Below, piece after piece: positions 37,836 to 45,860 of a DNA stretch of 47,284 bases. This DNA is from a virus: positions 1-47,284 of IMG/VR virus record IMGVR_UViG_3300032180_000012; one strand, 5' to 3'. The position numbers were made by a program, and so were the translations under genes. A model generated the notes under the pieces. The model saw only the letters and a program-made list of their open reading frames with translations. It was not told the origin of the DNA and did no database searches. Numbering within the stretch: the first letter of the stretch is position 1; each line of letters begins with the position of its first letter.

Positions 37836-38705
37836 TCACCCGCATGCCGCCACCTCCGCCATCTCCGAGTCGAACAAGCCAAGCTGAAAGGCTCGATTCG
37901 CGGCGTGCAGCTTCTTGACCGCTGGTACCGTAGCCACAGGTCGCTCCTTGCGGTAGAGCTCGACCTGCCGACCGAGGAACGCCGCGAAAGCCGAGTGCTC
38001 GACATGGACCAAGCGCACCAGCTCAAGCCCGGCAAGCTGCGTCCGCTCCTTGTTCACCCGGTCGGGATAGACGTAGAGCTTACCGCGGTTGCCTTGGTAG
38101 CCGTGGGGCTCGATCAGCCAGTCCTCCTCGCGGGCCGCACGCCAGAGCCGCTGGTGAAACGCGGTCTCGTTGATGATGGGCAAGGGTGACCGCCGGTCCA
38201 GGAAGGCGGCGAAATAGCTGGCGATCGCCGCCTGCCGCTGCGCGTTGGGACCGCTTCCGTGCTCAAGCTTCAGCCGCGGCGCCTGCAGGTCGAGCCACCA
38301 GCATGGCGGCGCGAACAGGAAGCTGATCTTGTCGGGCAGCACCTCCGGCTCGATCCGCCACAGCTCGGGCAAATAGACGGTCATCGCCAGCGCGCCATCC
38401 GAAAGCTGCTGGCGGACGAACTTGAAGCCGGCGGACCTCGGGACCTCAAGCGAGTACATGGTGCAGTGATCGTACTCGCTATAGACCATCGCCTTGCGGC
38501 CGGAGCGCAAGTTCGCGGTGAACGCAGTCACCTCCTGGTCGGTACCGGCATAGCTGAGATAGACCGGCCGGTGGACTTCGCGGTCTGGACTGCTTGCGCC
38601 GAGCGGCCAGAGGCAGTCGGCAGTTATGTAGTTGAGCAAGGCGACCGAGAAGGTGCGGCCTCGGCGACCGGAGGTGGGCTCGATCTTGAGCCGCTGGAAG
38701 TTCAC
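37836..38705 (-). CDS. Unknown protein in the methyltransferase operon
   Basis: 289 residues, ATG 38705 overlapping the previous stop. No known catalytic motif; mixed alpha/beta, with aromatic patches (LFAPPCWWLDLQAPRLKLEH; HGYQGNRGKLYVYPDR). Its place directly before the beta-class methyltransferase suggests a specificity or modification partner, but nothing in the sequence shows it. Confidence 0.5.
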   Translation of the reverse strand: MNFQRLKIEPTSGRRGRTFSVALLNYITADCLWPLGASSPDREVHRPVYLSYAGTDQEVTAFTANLRSGRKAMVYSEYDHCTMYSLEVPRSAGFKFVRQQLSDGALAMTVYLPELWRIEPEVLPDKISFLFAPPCWWLDLQAPRLKLEHGSGPNAQRQAAIASYFAAFLDRRSPLPIINETAFHQRLWRAAREEDWLIEPHGYQGNRGKLYVYPDRVNKERTQLAGLELVRLVHVEHSAFAAFLGRQVELYRKERPVATVPAVKKLHAANRAFQLGLFDSEMAEVAACG

Positions 38706-39388
38706 GGGAAGAGCACCCCGTTATGCATAACCCTCCTGAAGGAAACGACCCAAGTGAACGGATTTGACCTCCAAGGCGCGCGCTTGCCGTTGATGCGGTC
38801 CCAGGCGCCAGCGAACACCTGCGCAGCTGAGGCTTGGCCACCGGCAGCGATGCTGTCGATCTCGCGACAGCCCTCCGCCCTCGCGTCCTCCTCGCTGATG
38901 TCCTGCAACCGCTCGACGCGGATGCCGGTCACTTCCAGCGTGAGGCGGGAGGCCCAACGTGGCATGAAGATCGGGGAGCGCCAGCGACCGCCGGCCGGCT
39001 CGCGCATGTCAAGCGGGTCTGCGGCGCTATGGCAGGCCCTGTAGGTGACGGCGCGCTGATCCTGCTGGTACAGGTATTCATCGCCGCCGAAGTGGCCCCA
39101 AGTCTCGCGGACCCACAGCCGCCCTCCGCAGAGCTTGAAGTCCGGCGCGTAGGGGCACATCTCGGCGAGGTCAGCTCGCATCTCGGTGTCAAGGTCCCAG
39201 CAGTGCTCCTTCCACCACCAGAGACGGTGCTCGGCGTCGTAGAGCACCTTGCCCTTCCACTCGTAGCGCTGAAGGTGATCGGGCTGTGGGCGGATGATGC
39301 GGCGGCCCTGACTCTTCTCGCCCGCCAATATCGCCCGCACCGAATCGCCTGAGAAAATGATCGGGCGCTCGCGCACCTTGCCGCTCAT
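38702..39388 (-). CDS. ASCH/PUA-like domain phage protein
   Basis: 228 residues, ATG 39388 with GGGGAGGG upstream. N-terminus ERPIIFSGDSVRAILAGEKS and RRIIRPQP, then GGRLWVRETWG, SPIFMPRWASRL and AWDRINGKRAPW: a block order I know from phage ASCH-type proteins. ASCH folds bind RNA or modified nucleotides. In this phage a link to modified bases is possible given three methyltransferases in the window, but this is inferred. Confidence 0.75.
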   Translation of the reverse strand: MSGKVRERPIIFSGDSVRAILAGEKSQGRRIIRPQPDHLQRYEWKGKVLYDAEHRLWWWKEHCWDLDTEMRADLAEMCPYAPDFKLCGGRLWVRETWGHFGGDEYLYQQDQRAVTYRACHSAADPLDMREPAGGRWRSPIFMPRWASRLTLEVTGIRVERLQDISEEDARAEGCREIDSIAAGGQASAAQVFAGAWDRINGKRAPWRSNPFTWVVSFRRVMHNGVLFP

Positions 39389-39583
39389 CTAATCCCTCCC
39401 CTTGACGGTGGGCTCAAGCGCGAGGACGATGCGCCATGCCCAGTGGTGCGGCGCGGTATCGTCACGCTCAACGGTCCACGATGCGACGTGCGCCGAGCCC
39501 TGGCCAGGAAGCCGCGCACGCCATGCTCGGCCATCGCCATCAGCAGCAGCGCCGAACCGTGGATACAGCCGATGTGAGGTCAT
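39389..39583 (-). CDS. Small protein, unknown function
   Basis: 64 residues, ATG 39583 (ATGA overlap), ending directly before the next start. Begins TSHRLYPRFGAAADGDGRAW and ends in a beta-like VASWTVERDDTAPHHWAWRI stretch. Probably a compact beta protein. No family recognised. Confidence 0.5.
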   Translation of the reverse strand: MTSHRLYPRFGAAADGDGRAWRARLPGQGSAHVASWTVERDDTAPHHWAWRIVLALEPTVKGRD

Positions 39584-39882
39584 CCGCCAGCCCCAGTGGT
39601 CGCAGATGGGCCGCGGTCTGGATACTGTTCGTTGTACCCGTGATCGACGACGCCCTTCGCTGACCACAGCGCGTCAATGCGCAGCAGTTCGGCCTCGTCG
39701 CCTCGGTGGCACGGGACGTGGAGATAGGCGCGCTGCTCAGGGTGGCTCTCGCCCTGGCCATCGGGCCGCGCCAGGTCGAGGCGGCCGTGATGCCAGAACT
39801 CTTCCTGCGTACTGCCGAAGACAGCGTTCGCTGGGAGGACCGGTAGGAGGAGGACGGCGCTCGTGGCGCGTGGAGGCGTCAA
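39580..39882 (-). CDS. Small protein with TTG start
   Basis: 100 residues. TTG 39882 overlaps the previous stop (TTGA) and has GGAGG seven bases upstream; GTG 39927 is an alternative. Starts TPPRATSAVLLLPVLPANAV, perhaps a weak signal, then a His-rich middle (EEFWHHGRLDLARPDGQGES; RAYLHVPCHRGDE). Function unknown. Confidence 0.5.
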   Translation of the reverse strand: MTPPRATSAVLLLPVLPANAVFGSTQEEFWHHGRLDLARPDGQGESHPEQRAYLHVPCHRGDEAELLRIDALWSAKGVVDHGYNEQYPDRGPSATTGAGG

Positions 39883-41033
39883 CGCGGTGCCTCCGGAAAC
39901 TCGCGCACCCTCAAATATTCTGGCCACTCTGACATGTCGCCGCCCTTGCGGTCCTTCAGCGCGAGCCGCCGAGGGAAGCCGCCAGCGGGAATGTCCACAA
40001 GATGATGATCACGGAGGATGGCGGCGGCGACTTCTTCGGTGAGCGGCTGATCCGTCGGCCGCTGGATGCCGCGCTCGCCCTCGACGACCTCGCAGGCGGT
40101 CAAGTAGCCATCGATCGGCTGCGCGCCGAGTTGCTTGATAAAACACGCCACTTTTGCAGCCTTACACTGTCCGATAACGCTGCGTGGCCAAGCCAGATCG
40201 AACGGCCTGGCGTGCGGTCCAGATTCGCCGCCAACTATGACCTGGTCGAGATGTGGCGCCAAATTTTCCCCGAGTGAATCATTGAGACGGTCTACTGGCC
40301 TATTTCGCCTCCCGAGGTAGGCAGTGAAGTCTACATGAGCCAGCATTGGTTCGCAAGACACAAACCTGATTGCCGCTGGCGTCCGCAGCAGCTCCGGGAT
40401 GCGCCTATCGGCGGTCTCCTGGTTCTCGCAAGAGGTACCTAGCCAGACATTGGGGAGCGGCCAGGCGTCCTTCGCGTTCGACCAAGCGCGCGTCCAGAGC
40501 TTGTCAGACAGATCATCGGGAAGAAATTCATCCGCACGGCCGAGTATCACGGTGACCTCGCGCCCGTTCGACATTGGCGCTCTCGCCACCCTTGAAACCG
40601 ACTCGATGAACTCACGCGCCCTCTCCGGTCTCTTGGTGAGCACCTGGAAGATGTGCTGCGGGCACGTCGCCATCACCCCAAAGACAGCCGCAATCTGCTC
40701 GAAGGGCAGTGCCTCGTGGAAGAGATCGGACATTGAGTTCACAAAGATCCGTCGCGGTCTCTTCCACTGCAAGGGTAGGGCAAGCATGTGGGGGATCAAC
40801 TCAACGCGGCCAGTCCAGCGCGGGCCAGCCGCCGTCATCTTGGCGAAACCGGCGAAAGGGCCGTGACCGCCACGATTGATCTCGCTATTGGCCTCGATCT
40901 CGATCAGGTCATGACCGGCGAAGCGCGCCGCTTGACGCTCTGCGTAACAGAAGCGGCACCCCTCGCTCACCCTGGTACAGCCGCGCACGCAATTCCATGT
41001 CATGTCTGTCCACTCGATGCTGGTCTTACCCAC
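39879..41033 (-). CDS. Phage Gp37/Gp68-type (DUF5131) iron-sulfur protein
   Basis: 384 residues. N-terminus KTSIEWTDMTWNCVRGCTRV then SEGCRFCYAER: Cys15, Cys19, Cys26 and Cys29, the DUF5131 cluster motif, radical-SAM-like. Further family blocks: RRIFVNSMSDLFHEALP, FQVLTKRPERA, NVWLGTSCENQ, VIVGGESGPHARP. The family is widespread in phages and likely binds an Fe-S cluster and SAM, possibly for base or protein modification; the reaction is not established. Overlaps the gene before by eight bases and the next by TTGA. Confidence 0.9.
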   Translation of the reverse strand: MGKTSIEWTDMTWNCVRGCTRVSEGCRFCYAERQAARFAGHDLIEIEANSEINRGGHGPFAGFAKMTAAGPRWTGRVELIPHMLALPLQWKRPRRIFVNSMSDLFHEALPFEQIAAVFGVMATCPQHIFQVLTKRPERAREFIESVSRVARAPMSNGREVTVILGRADEFLPDDLSDKLWTRAWSNAKDAWPLPNVWLGTSCENQETADRRIPELLRTPAAIRFVSCEPMLAHVDFTAYLGRRNRPVDRLNDSLGENLAPHLDQVIVGGESGPHARPFDLAWPRSVIGQCKAAKVACFIKQLGAQPIDGYLTACEVVEGERGIQRPTDQPLTEEVAAAILRDHHLVDIPAGGFPRRLALKDRKGGDMSEWPEYLRVREFPEAPR

Positions 41034-41514
41034 GCGCCACCTCCAACCAAAGTCTCACCCGCCAGCCGGTGGCCTTCGCCGGCAGCAGCTCCGGCACGAT
41101 CGTCCGGTCCCATTCATTGCCCGAGATCCAGCCGCCGGCGTCGCCAACGTTGACATCGTAGAAGGCGATGTTACCGAGATCCTCGGCGTCGCCCATCATC
41201 CGGTAGGCGATCCAATGAGTGTGCCGGTAGGCGGCTCTGGTGAACTTTTCCCAAGGGCCGCACCACTGCACGAACGCTAGGCCACGCCGATGTGGCGTGT
41301 TCACTGCGACGGCGTGCCAGCCTAAGCTGCGCAGCACGAACTGGACTTCGGTGGGCGACATGTGACCACTGAAGGGTTCAAGGAATCTCCTGATCCGATC
41401 GATGAGCGTCGCCGTAACGGCGGCGATTGCGCATGGGCCGCAGTTCGCGCCCCATCGCGCTGCGGCGTCTTCAACATCGGGTGGCACATAGAGACCGGCT
41501 AGGGACTCGCTCAT
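41026..41514 (-). CDS. Papain-like phage protein
   Basis: 162 residues, ATG 41514. WGANCGPCAIAAVT places Cys25 at the start of a helix, then YRHTHWIAY (His98 or His100) and FYDVNVGDAGGW (Asp120 or Asn122): the Cys-His-Asp/Asn order of papain-like folds. I recall this family in many phage genomes without a known substrate. It could be a peptidase or amidase acting on host or phage proteins. Confidence 0.65.
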   Translation of the reverse strand: MSESLAGLYVPPDVEDAAARWGANCGPCAIAAVTATLIDRIRRFLEPFSGHMSPTEVQFVLRSLGWHAVAVNTPHRRGLAFVQWCGPWEKFTRAAYRHTHWIAYRMMGDAEDLGNIAFYDVNVGDAGGWISGNEWDRTIVPELLPAKATGWRVRLWLEVARG

Positions 41515-41702
41515 GGTGTCGTCTCCGGGCGCACATGCAGCGTCCCGCGCCGGTGCGCAAGTAGCATGGAGCCATTGCCGCGATGCTCAGCGCCGACCAG
41601 GTAGGCCGCTGCCGGTTGCCGCGACTCACGTAGGTGGCGGAGATCGACGACGGGGACGCCGGCGAGGTGGCCTGGGATGGAGAGGCGCGCCACGACCATC
41701 AT
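41511..41702 (-). CDS. Small protein, unknown function
   Basis: 63 residues; ATG 41702 or 41699, both overlapping the previous stop. Begins MMVVARLSIPGHLAGVPVVD and ends HRRGTLHVRPETTP. Its stop overlaps ATG 41514. Beta-rich, with no motif. Confidence 0.5.
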   Translation of the reverse strand: MMVVARLSIPGHLAGVPVVDLRHLRESRQPAAAYLVGAEHRGNGSMLLAHRRGTLHVRPETTP

Positions 41703-41977
41703 CCCTGGACCAGCTCGGGTCCGGTCAGGTTCTGCTGAAGCAGCCGGTCGAAGACGCGCTTCGCCATCGCCGGATCCATCTTCTGCAACCATTCCGCGAC
41801 GGCGGTGTTGGCATCCTCGCGCTCGACGGTCGAGATCCAGTCGGCGCGACCGCCTTCGGTCTCGGTGAAGACGAGCATCACGAACTGGACGGGCTTGCCG
41901 TAAATCCTCGGTAGCACCTCTCGGCGGAGCAGTTCGGCGAGGTCGTTGATCGGTGTGCGGCTGGTCGGTGGTCTCAT
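41699..41977 (-). CDS. Small phage protein, unknown function
   Basis: 92 residues, ATG 41977 with GGAGG upstream (ATGA overlap). Starts MRPPTSRTPINDLAELLRRE; includes VQFVMLVFTETEGGRADWIS and a helical end. Alpha/beta; no catalytic motif recognised. Confidence 0.55.
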   Translation of the reverse strand: MRPPTSRTPINDLAELLRREVLPRIYGKPVQFVMLVFTETEGGRADWISTVEREDANTAVAEWLQKMDPAMAKRVFDRLLQQNLTGPELVQG

Positions 41978-42189
41978 TCGGGCTCCTCCCACCGCAGCAC
42001 GGCCAAGCCGGTGCGGAAGCCGAACACCGTGACCGCGTAGGCGCGCACCCGCCGCCGGCCACCGTGGTTGCCGAGCGGCATCAGAACGACACGCCAGAGG
42101 ACGCGAAATGGCCAGAGGTTGAGCGCGATGCCACCGGCTGGATGGGCCGCTGGCCGCATCGTGCTCGCGAGAGCTACTCCCTGCCTCAT
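41974..42189 (-). CDS. Small basic protein
   Basis: 71 residues, ATG 42189 with GGAGGT upstream. One moderately hydrophobic run (GIALNLWPFRVLWRVVLMPL) followed by GNHGGRRRVRAYAV. It could be peripheral to the membrane or a small beta protein. Function unknown. Confidence 0.5.
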   Translation of the reverse strand: MRQGVALASTMRPAAHPAGGIALNLWPFRVLWRVVLMPLGNHGGRRRVRAYAVTVFGFRTGLAVLRWEEPE

Positions 42190-42254
42190 GAGGCTACCTC
42201 CTGTCAGACAGCGCGCCGGCGCCCCGCCAGGGGCCGACCGTAGCGCTGCTGCTT

Positions 42255-42959
42255 CTACAGCCTGGCCACTGCCGGCTCGCGCGCGGCTTGGTGCGGACGC
42301 GTTGGCGGCAAGTCCGCCCCGAAGTGGCGCAGCAGCTCGCCGGCCTTCCAGAAGCGATGCACTCGGCCGCGGTCGAGATCCGGCTCGATCAGGATGCCGT
42401 GCTCATGCGCCGCCGCCAGGGGGAAGCTGGCGCGCTCCGCGCCGGCTCGGTAGGACGCGAACAACTGCACCGGAACGAAATAGAGTTCGCCGTGCGGTCC
42501 GACCTCGGGGAACTCGATCAGTAGCCCGGCGACGATGCCCCGTGACGCGGCTTCGAGCAGACCGTCCAGCTGGTGCGGCTTCACCCGATCGAAGGGCAGG
42601 TTCCTAGCATCGCCGCAGCTCTTCAGCTCGAAGGCGAAGACAACTGATGGGCGGACGATCAGCTCGAAGTCGCCGCCACTGGGGGCGTTAAAGACCTCGG
42701 CATGGTACTCCTCGCCATCCCTGGCGTGCGGCTGCTTGGCAGGCGCGGTCACCAGCAAGTCGAACGGCTGCGTGGGAGTAAAGGTCGAATGCAGCACTCC
42801 GAGGAGGCGGTCCGGCACGCGCCCCTGATTCACGCTCTTTATGTACGCGATCAGCGGCCCGGTCGCAGGCGGCGTGTGGAGCTTGCGTACCCAGACTCGG
42901 CCCGCAGGCAGGGAGGCGATGAACTGCCGTTCGAGGAGGCTGCCGCGATTGAGGGTCAT
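42255..42959 (-). CDS. recU: RecU-like Holliday junction resolvase
   Basis: 234 residues, ATG 42959 (TGATG junction). RGSLLERQFIASLPAG at the start, then VVFAFELKSCGDARNLPFDR, where E-L-K is the PD-(D/E)XK catalytic pair, and VKPHQLDGLLEAASRGIVAG, a block typical of RecU. RecU resolves Holliday junctions during recombination and fits with the SMC/RecN-like ATPase and helicases of this region. The N-terminal acidic residues of the active site were not pinned down. Confidence 0.7.
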   Translation of the reverse strand: MTLNRGSLLERQFIASLPAGRVWVRKLHTPPATGPLIAYIKSVNQGRVPDRLLGVLHSTFTPTQPFDLLVTAPAKQPHARDGEEYHAEVFNAPSGGDFELIVRPSVVFAFELKSCGDARNLPFDRVKPHQLDGLLEAASRGIVAGLLIEFPEVGPHGELYFVPVQLFASYRAGAERASFPLAAAHEHGILIEPDLDRGRVHRFWKAGELLRHFGADLPPTRPHQAAREPAVARL

Positions 42960-43096
42960 CAATCGCCCGCTCCGCCGCCGAGCCTCAGATGAATGATGTA
43001 CTCCCGCGTGAGCCACCGGTCCGCGTGAACCTTCCAGTAACCCCCTTGCCAGAAGGCAACAACAATCCAGCGCTCGAACAGGCGCGGCTCGGTCAT
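42959..43096 (-). CDS. 45-residue protein
   Basis: ATG 43096 with GAGGAG upstream and ATGA overlap. Begins MTEPRLFERWIVVAFWQGGY; aromatic and basic. Ends one base into the RecU-like start. No motif recognised. Confidence 0.5.
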   Translation of the reverse strand: MTEPRLFERWIVVAFWQGGYWKVHADRWLTREYIIHLRLGGGAGD

Positions 43097-43272
43097 CGGC
43101 GCTCCTCTCCTGCCGACCGCTGCGGTGGCATCGCTCCCATGAGGCTCCATGCGTAGCCGTCCCTGAAGGCTACCTTGCCGCCGAGCGCCACCCAGGTATT
43201 GCGCTCCTCGTCGAACATCATCGCCTGCGGACACAGGGGCCGCATTCCTGTGGCGATGCTGTATCGCTGCAT
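43093..43272 (-). CDS. 59-residue protein
   Basis: ATG 43272 after GAGGAG. Begins MQRYSIATGMRPLCPQAMMF and continues DEERNTWVALGGKVAFRDGY, a short beta-hairpin-like protein. Both RBS and four-base overlap with the next gene support coding. Function unknown. Confidence 0.5.
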   Translation of the reverse strand: MQRYSIATGMRPLCPQAMMFDEERNTWVALGGKVAFRDGYAWSLMGAMPPQRSAGEERR

Positions 43273-43685
43273 CTTCTCCTCCTAGCCTCGAGGCCTCCCG
43301 GCACCTGTAGGGGACGGGGCTGTCCCTCGGCGATTCTCAGCTCGCCAGCGCGAACCAGTCGCCGCCGCGCTTCGTCTCCGGCCCAAGAGTGGTGACCGCC
43401 TTGACGTACTCGCCAGCCCGTCGCTTCTGGTAGTCGATGGCGTGGATGGTCAGGCCGTATTTGCGCTCCAGGAAGTGGATGTAGGAGCGGAGATCGGTCT
43501 CGACGCTTGCGCGCGCCGGGATCAGCGGCGACGGCGAAGCGCAGGCCACCCTCGTCGCTCGGACTGAGCTTGCCCTCCGGGTAGTCGCCGGTGGCGCCGA
43601 GACCTAGAGATTTCGCCTCCCGCTCTCGGCCGCGGATCAACTCCGCCAGGTATTCGTCGGGCGGTTCGCCAGAGTGGTGCGGCAT
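43218..43685 (-). CDS. 5' part of the same gene (frame degenerates after about 50 codons)
   Basis: ATG 43685 overlaps the previous stop (TGATG). The first 50 residues (PPDEYLAELIRGREREAKSL; EGKLSPSDEGGLRFAVA) look like a real phage protein; after that this frame is Arg/Pro-rich and mirrors the gene in the other frame down to 43218. A frameshift, real or a sequence error, is the simplest reading. Confidence 0.4.
   Translation of the reverse strand: MPHHSGEPPDEYLAELIRGREREAKSLGLGATGDYPEGKLSPSDEGGLRFAVAADPGARKRRDRSPLLHPLPGAQIRPDHPRHRLPEATGWRVRQGGHHSWAGDEARRRLVRAGELRIAEGQPRPLQVPGGLEARRRRCSDTASPQECGPCVRRR
43337..43549 (-). CDS. Possible 3' part of a frameshifted gene
   Basis: From GTG 43549 the frame reads RASVETDLRSYIHFLERKYG and AIDYQKRRAGEYVKAVTTLG, clearly protein-like with high third-position GC. 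It has no proper RBS (GAGG touches the start). It fits as the continuation of the gene from 43685 after a shift near 43540, giving one protein of about 115 residues; otherwise it is a 70-residue overlapping gene. Confidence 0.45.
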   Translation of the reverse strand: MACASPSPLIPARASVETDLRSYIHFLERKYGLTIHAIDYQKRRAGEYVKAVTTLGPETKRGGDWFALAS

Positions 43686-44758
43686 CAGTGCACCCCCCCC
43701 GCCGCCGATTCCGCGCCCCGCTTCTTGCCCCGACCGCGCGTCGGAACAGTCACGACCGCCTCGCCTTCCTCCTCGCCATCGCCATCGCCATCGCCTTCCC
43801 CGCCCTCCTCGGCCTGCGCCTGGATCTCTGGCTCCGCACCGTTCCCACCCTCCGCACCTCCCTGGCCCGTCGGCTCCTCTTCGAGCCCGCGCGGCGCTGC
43901 TGCCACCTTCTCGGCCTGCGCCTCTTCCAGGTACTCGCGATAGGCGTCCAGGACCTCCTTCTCCTCGTTGAAGGGGAGCTTCGCGGCGTTGAGGACGGAG
44001 CCCTCCATGGCCACGGCGCGGTTCTCCTCGGTCAGCGGGCAGACGCCATCCAACTGCTCCGGCGCGTTCTCTGGACCGGTGAAGCGGAACTGCATCTCGA
44101 CGCCGTCGACCACGACGGCCGCCGGGTAATAGTGGATGACCGGCGGCTCGGCGGCCTCCGGTGCTCCGGGCCGTTCGCCCGGCGTCGGTTCCTCCAGGGG
44201 CAACTCCTCCTGGTGGCCGCGGCGGGCCTCGGCGAGAAACGTCTTGATCTGCTTGATCTGCGGGCCGTGGCGGCGGATGGGGCCGGCGAAGCCGGTGAAC
44301 TGTGGTTTGAGGGTGCGCCAGAGCGCCCGGCCGTTCTCGTCCACGGCCTGCTCGCCTTCCTTGTCGAGCCGCGGAGCGCCATAGCTCAGCAGCTCGTCGA
44401 GGATGTAGAGTTTTTGTTTGTCGAGCAGCACCTTCCACAGCTTGGGGTTGAGGAGGAGAACGAAGTCCGGTGCGGATGGATCACCGGAAGGGGCAGCGAC
44501 CGGATAGTCGTCGCCGGACGTTGCGTTAAGTAGCCGCCAGAACAGCTCCGGCACTAGCTTGAGTGCGCCCAGCGGCGTATTGCCCTGGCGGTCCTCGGAC
44601 CAGTTCAACTTCCACGCCAAGGCGAAGACCGCGCCCTCAAGCCGGGTGTGCCATTTGTGGATCTGCTCCTCGACTTGAGCGATTATCCAGATGCTCTGCT
44701 CTTCCTTGCCGTCCAGCAGTTCGACGGTGGGTGCTACGGGTTTCGCCTCCTCAGCCAT
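43685..44758 (-). CDS. Metallopeptidase-family protein lacking zinc ligands, acidic tail
   Basis: 357 residues, ATG 44758. The first 190 residues follow a putative phage metallopeptidase family I know: DFVLLLNPKLWKVLLDKQKL, then a site normally LLDHELCH, then DENGRALWRTLKPQFTGFAG and IRRHGPQIKQIKTFL. Here the site reads YILDELLSYG: the His of HExxH is missing and the second is Tyr, so it should not bind zinc. The last 100 residues are acidic and disordered (EEGGEGDGDGDGEEEGEA), ending in a basic GRGKKRG. It may be a binding or DNA-mimic protein. Confidence 0.6.
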   Translation of the reverse strand: MAEEAKPVAPTVELLDGKEEQSIWIIAQVEEQIHKWHTRLEGAVFALAWKLNWSEDRQGNTPLGALKLVPELFWRLLNATSGDDYPVAAPSGDPSAPDFVLLLNPKLWKVLLDKQKLYILDELLSYGAPRLDKEGEQAVDENGRALWRTLKPQFTGFAGPIRRHGPQIKQIKTFLAEARRGHQEELPLEEPTPGERPGAPEAAEPPVIHYYPAAVVVDGVEMQFRFTGPENAPEQLDGVCPLTEENRAVAMEGSVLNAAKLPFNEEKEVLDAYREYLEEAQAEKVAAAPRGLEEEPTGQGGAEGGNGAEPEIQAQAEEGGEGDGDGDGEEEGEAVVTVPTRGRGKKRGAESAAGGVH

Positions 44759-44822
44759 AGTCCTCTCCTTCTCAATCCACCTACGGGTTGTGTGCTATGC
44801 TCGACCCCGCCACGCTTCTCCT

Positions 44823-45080
44823 CTAGCCTTGCGGCCGGCCCTCTGCCGGAGGCTGGCCGCCCCCTATACCCAACGGCGAAACCTCGCCCTTCCGCGCCGC
44901 CAATCGCGCCTGCGCTGCGAGCCTTCGCGCGCACTGGCCGCAGCGCGGACAACCAGGCCAGGGAGAGGTGCGCGGTTGCCCGTAACCGCGGCCGCAGATG
45001 GATGATGGGTCGGCCGCCACAAAGAAATGCGCCGTGTTAGCGCCAATCCAGGTAAACCAGCCCTCCGGGGCCGTTTTCAT
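44823..45080 (-). CDS. Small Cys-containing protein
   Basis: 85 residues, ATG 45080 with GGGGAGG upstream (ATGA overlap). TAPEGWFTWIGANTAHFFVA, then SSICGRGYG and CPRCGQC, a possible zinc site, and a Gly/Arg-rich C-terminus. Function unknown. Confidence 0.5.
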   Translation of the reverse strand: MKTAPEGWFTWIGANTAHFFVAADPSSICGRGYGQPRTSPWPGCPRCGQCARRLAAQARLAARKGEVSPLGIGGGQPPAEGRPQG

Positions 45081-45316
45081 GAGATCCTCCCCTCCCTTGC
45101 GGCTGCATGCCCTCCTTGCGCAACGCTACGCTGAGCGTACTGTTGAAACAGGCGCTCCTTCTTCCGGCTCATGCGCTGCCAATGGAGCACGGCCGAGAGC
45201 AGCCCACGCGGCAACTCGCGTCCGCGCTTGTGGATCGCGATCGTTTTCTGCGCGATGGCATAGACCGCCCGAATCTCCTCCTCGTGCGCCTCGTTGTAGG
45301 TGTTCGGCCAACTCAT
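45077..45316 (-). CDS. Small helical protein, unknown function
   Basis: 79 residues, ATG 45316. Starts MSWPNTYNEAHEEEIRAVYA and is basic and helical (LLSAVLHWQRMSRKKERLFQ). ATGA overlaps on both sides. No motif recognised. Confidence 0.55.
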   Translation of the reverse strand: MSWPNTYNEAHEEEIRAVYAIAQKTIAIHKRGRELPRGLLSAVLHWQRMSRKKERLFQQYAQRSVAQGGHAAAREGRIS

Positions 45317-45510
45317 GGCGTCCACCCCGGGATCGGTTCGATGTAGTCGCCCGTCGCCGTGTAGATGCGACGGAAACCGGGCGGCACGATGGCGCGGCGC
45401 AGGGCAGCCTGCAGGCTGGCGCCGTAGGCTTGCACGACAGGCGGCGCGGCGGCGACCGTACTCCTGGATCGAGCGCCGCGTTGTAGAGTTCCCGGCAGTG
45501 CTCCATCCAA
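45313..45510 (-). CDS. Small protein overlapping the TnpB remnant
   Basis: Up to 65 residues from ATG 45510; GTG 45435 gives 40. The C-terminal part (VQAYGASLQAALRRAIVPPG; FRRIYTATGDYIEPIPGW) looks genuine, while the first 20 residues are the shadow of the TnpB-like frame. The stop overlaps ATG 45316. Function unknown. Confidence 0.4.
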   Translation of the reverse strand: MDGALPGTLQRGARSRSTVAAAPPVVQAYGASLQAALRRAIVPPGFRRIYTATGDYIEPIPGWTP

Positions 45511-45572
45511 GAGGCAGGGACGACCTCCTGCGCCTTTGTGGGCTCGAGCGGATAGCGGAAGGAGCGCAGCAT
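45437..45572 (-). pseudogene. N-terminal fragment of a TnpB/OrfB-type protein
   Basis: ATG 45572 opens RSFRYPLEPTKAQEVVPASW and MEHCRELYNAALD, matching the N-terminal HTH_OrfB_IS605 pattern (rRyrLyPtkeQ ... CRelYNaaL) of IS200/IS605 TnpB proteins, the RNA-guided nucleases ancestral to Cas12. The frame loses similarity after about 36 residues; the rest of the gene is absent. It is a remnant of an insertion or a domesticated DNA-binding piece. Confidence 0.55.
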
Positions 45573-45581
45573 CTTGGAAGT

Positions 45582-45836
45582 CTACGCCGAACCAATCGGC
45601 GGCACGGATACAGGCGTCATTACAGCGCCGCCATCGGCGAGCGCGGCCACATCGTACTCAATTCCGCCAGCCTCCGGTGGCCGGCAGGGGCGTGCCTCTC
45701 CGAGGACGCCCCCGACCCCGGGTGGGACCTTCAGGGCGCGCCGGCAATCGATGACTTGGCGCGCGGTGAGCTTCCCGCTCGCTGGGACGTTGAGGGTGGA
45801 TTTCGTTCCGAGCGGGCTCTGGATCGTGATCCTCAT
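45582..45836 (-). CDS. Small beta-rich protein, first gene of the leftward operon
   Basis: 84 residues, ATG 45836 with GGAGGT upstream. Begins MRITIQSPLGTKSTLNVPAS; beta-rich, Pro/Gly-rich end. It follows the leftward promoter by 25 bases, so it is the first product of the long minus-strand operon; early phage products in this position often act on the host. No motif recognised. Confidence 0.55.
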   Translation of the reverse strand: MRITIQSPLGTKSTLNVPASGKLTARQVIDCRRALKVPPGVGGVLGEARPCRPPEAGGIEYDVAALADGGAVMTPVSVPPIGSA

Positions 45837-45860
45837 GCCGTCGTCACCTCCAAGGACGGC

